A stretch of 64,000 nt of DNA from NORP240 sp038134485 (GTDB lineage Bacteria; Pseudomonadota; Gammaproteobacteria; Pseudomonadales; Pseudohongiellaceae): the NCBI GenBank assembly GCA_038134485.1, contig JAYPVG010000014.1:1-64000 (forward strand), given 5' to 3'. The position numbers and the translations under genes were made by a program. Positions within the stretch are counted from its first letter, which is position 1, and each line of letters opens with the position of its first letter. This document shows, piece by piece, positions 63,601 to 64,000 of the stretch. The notes under the pieces were generated by a model that searched no databases, was not told the DNA's origin, and saw nothing but the letters and a program-made list of their open reading frames with translations.

Positions 63601-64000
63601 AATTGCATTGGTAACCCGCGCGATGATAGTGACGCTACTGCCGCGCTGCAGCTCCAGGTTGCCGGGTTCCAGGGCTATTTCAATCGGGGCAGTTGGCTCC
63701 AGAACCAGCGGTTCAGGCTCAGCAATAGCAAATGGCCATGCCAACTTACTGCCTGCAGTCAGAAGCGTCTCGGACACGCTGAAAAGTCCAGCAATCGCAA
63801 CAACTGTGATTGCGGCACCGGCGAATGAAAACCAGGACTGACGGGCTGGTATTACCGTTTCGACCTGCTGTTCCTGCTGCCGCACATGCTCCTGCGCATC
63901 CAACCACAACTGCTGAATGAATTGATAGGAAACCCCCCGGCGACCATGGATAAGCTCATCGTCGGTAAATTCCATCGAGGTTAGCAGGCGCTGTTCCAAA
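60634..64000 (-). CDS. DUF4175 giant envelope protein, 5' end beyond the window
   Basis: At least 1121 residues; the frame is open to the right edge, so the start is not seen. Order: one membrane helix (WFSFAGAAITVVAIAGLFSVSE), beta-rich domains (about 90-440) as in DUF4175, a poly-Gly/Gln linker (13 Gly in a row), then about 550 residues of Gln/Arg/Glu-rich coiled coil, a GQQPGG-type repeat stretch (60930-61100 on the DNA) and a C-terminal acidic helix. DUF4175 proteins are found upstream of MoxR/VWA genes; the function is unknown. Confidence 0.85.
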   Translation of the reverse strand, partial: LEQRLLTSMEFTDDELIHGRRGVSYQFIQQLWLDAQEHVRQQEQQVETVIPARQSWFSFAGAAITVVAIAGLFSVSETLLTAGSKLAWPFAIAEPEPLVLEPTAPIEIALEPGNLELQRGSSVTIIARVTNAIPATVTLRLQDDNVNWRDFTMSRDGSGSDSATYSYYVPALDEDTTYYVTFTEADEYNSTQYQIALFDLPQVEQIDVAFDYPEYTGYEDNVEEDSGDMVVPEGTGVGLTVTFNKPIAEATLEFQPSYNEDGEEVVIYENIPLDLDGNEGTVDFTVMADGVYRIVARDFEQLESQDPLDYYIRAIQDTPPELVLKRPGNDQDVMPLEEVVIEVDASDDYGISEFSLHYSVVGQDERTVEFLQTPGVRSVNGAELIYLEDLQVEPGDFVSYYLTMADNNGLAGPAEVISDIYFLEIIPTDQEFRQGGGGGGGGGGGGGQQGGDSSALVRVQKDIIAATWKLRNRQNQATADEFQADAEIIAQSQREATERARMSIDRLSERLNFSDDTYDQAVENLSLAIEQMNLAAVELDQQQITSALTPEQAALQFILKAEANINRTQISMQQGGGGGGGGGAQQEREDLRELFEMELGRLENRYETPQSGGGGGAQNTEEADKLEELARRQEGLTRAQRNLARREDQMTEEQKRRELERLMRQQEQLSREVAQLSQQLSRSQQSQSGSPQSQQSSQQQSQGGSSSSGGSQQQSPLQRAAEQMRQAADSGDASIASALSQKALENLREQQQALNEQSERSVNQLAQNIGRRGQQLLQQQRQLQDALEETSRQQGLGQTRQSIRSNEDLQALVESQQRQQRDLEEIEDMLRAIIARGDNEDQRLMSQAQEASRELRPIREQMQTSNRVLRNGMVNLAVDIESEIEDQISDLSSTLMALTPGQEGTQSDQIQQAARDAAELAEQIQQLQQQALAFNDGDSQQGMPSVREMRDQLQRSQQLAQQLTQQLQQQNQAGGQQPGGRQPGQQLGQQPGGNQQANNQQAGGQPGAQQSGGGARGDGNNNRLGGGLIDTSGNNSPFGNARSIRQQLTQQDIEDFLNQPELFRQLLQPILELEGQLRAQAELDNINNKLYAVMDEEIPDEYRQLVEEYYRVLSENQGAAN

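Overview
The window looks like a chromosomal segment of a free-living, probably aquatic gammaproteobacterium. Evidence for this is conserved gammaproteobacterial gene neighbourhoods (pepA-holC-valS facing lptF-lptG; ribF-ileS-fkpB-ispH; glnK-amtB), a TonB-dependent receptor, a PQQ dehydrogenase and many exported proteins with Sec signals. The genus cannot be named from sequence alone. No tRNA, rRNA, CRISPR array, prophage, transposase or plasmid gene was seen. A run of ten N at 50241-50250 marks an assembly gap inside a coding region.

Layout, left to right. 1-580: exported tandem rhodanese, cut by the left edge. 0.8-3.5 kb: convergent leuB-like and leuA/cimA-like genes. 3.7-7.1 kb: three-subunit proton-translocating transhydrogenase (pntAA-pntAB-pntB) plus an RDD membrane protein. 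7.2-9.6 kb: diheme cytochrome c and a PQQ dehydrogenase that carries the Asp-Tyr-Asp signature of lanthanide enzymes. 9.7-12.4 kb: thioesterase, lptF, lptG. 12.7-17.5 kb: pepA, holC, valS. 17.7-22.6 kb: TonB-dependent receptor, an exported protein of unknown function and a DUF4139/MuiA-type protein. 22.7-31.4 kb: a long minus-strand run with ispH, fkpB, ileS, ribF, a small membrane protein, an OlsF-like two-domain acyltransferase and an ATP-grasp protein; lspA is absent from its usual place. 31.7-36.5 kb: small envelope proteins, an ECF sigma/anti-sigma pair with a DUF4252 protein, a hydrolase, a lipoprotein and a BASS transporter. 36.5-38.1 kb: a structured leader with a small ORF and an intrinsic terminator ahead of an MFS transporter. 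38.2-40.2 kb: glnK-amtB with NtrC-like sites. 40.3-49.5 kb: thioesterase, serine hydrolase, metallo-beta-lactamase-fold protein, a repeat protein of beta-solenoid type, PEBP protein, acyl-CoA synthetase, gene remnants, an SDR and a TPR-like exported protein.

The last 14 kb (49.7-64 kb, minus strand) is one tightly packed operon of eight genes: DUF4175 giant protein, VWA/glutamine-amidotransferase-like membrane protein, caspase-fold protein lacking the catalytic Cys, TPR-HExxH metallopeptidase, DUF4159, MoxR AAA+ ATPase, DUF58 and BatA-type VWA protein. Overlapping or nearly overlapping genes imply co-expression and joint function. A MoxR ATPase with three MIDAS-type VWA proteins suggests a chaperone/assembly machine at the cytoplasmic membrane; the metallopeptidase and pseudo-caspase are the unusual partners. 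This is the best candidate here for an undescribed system.

Many promoters in the window share one architecture: a good -10 hexamer followed within a few bases by GCGC or a similar GC-rich discriminator (leuB, leuA, pntAA, thioesterase, valS, ileS, hydrolase, MFS leader, serine hydrolase). This fits growth-rate or stringent control of housekeeping genes, but it is inference.
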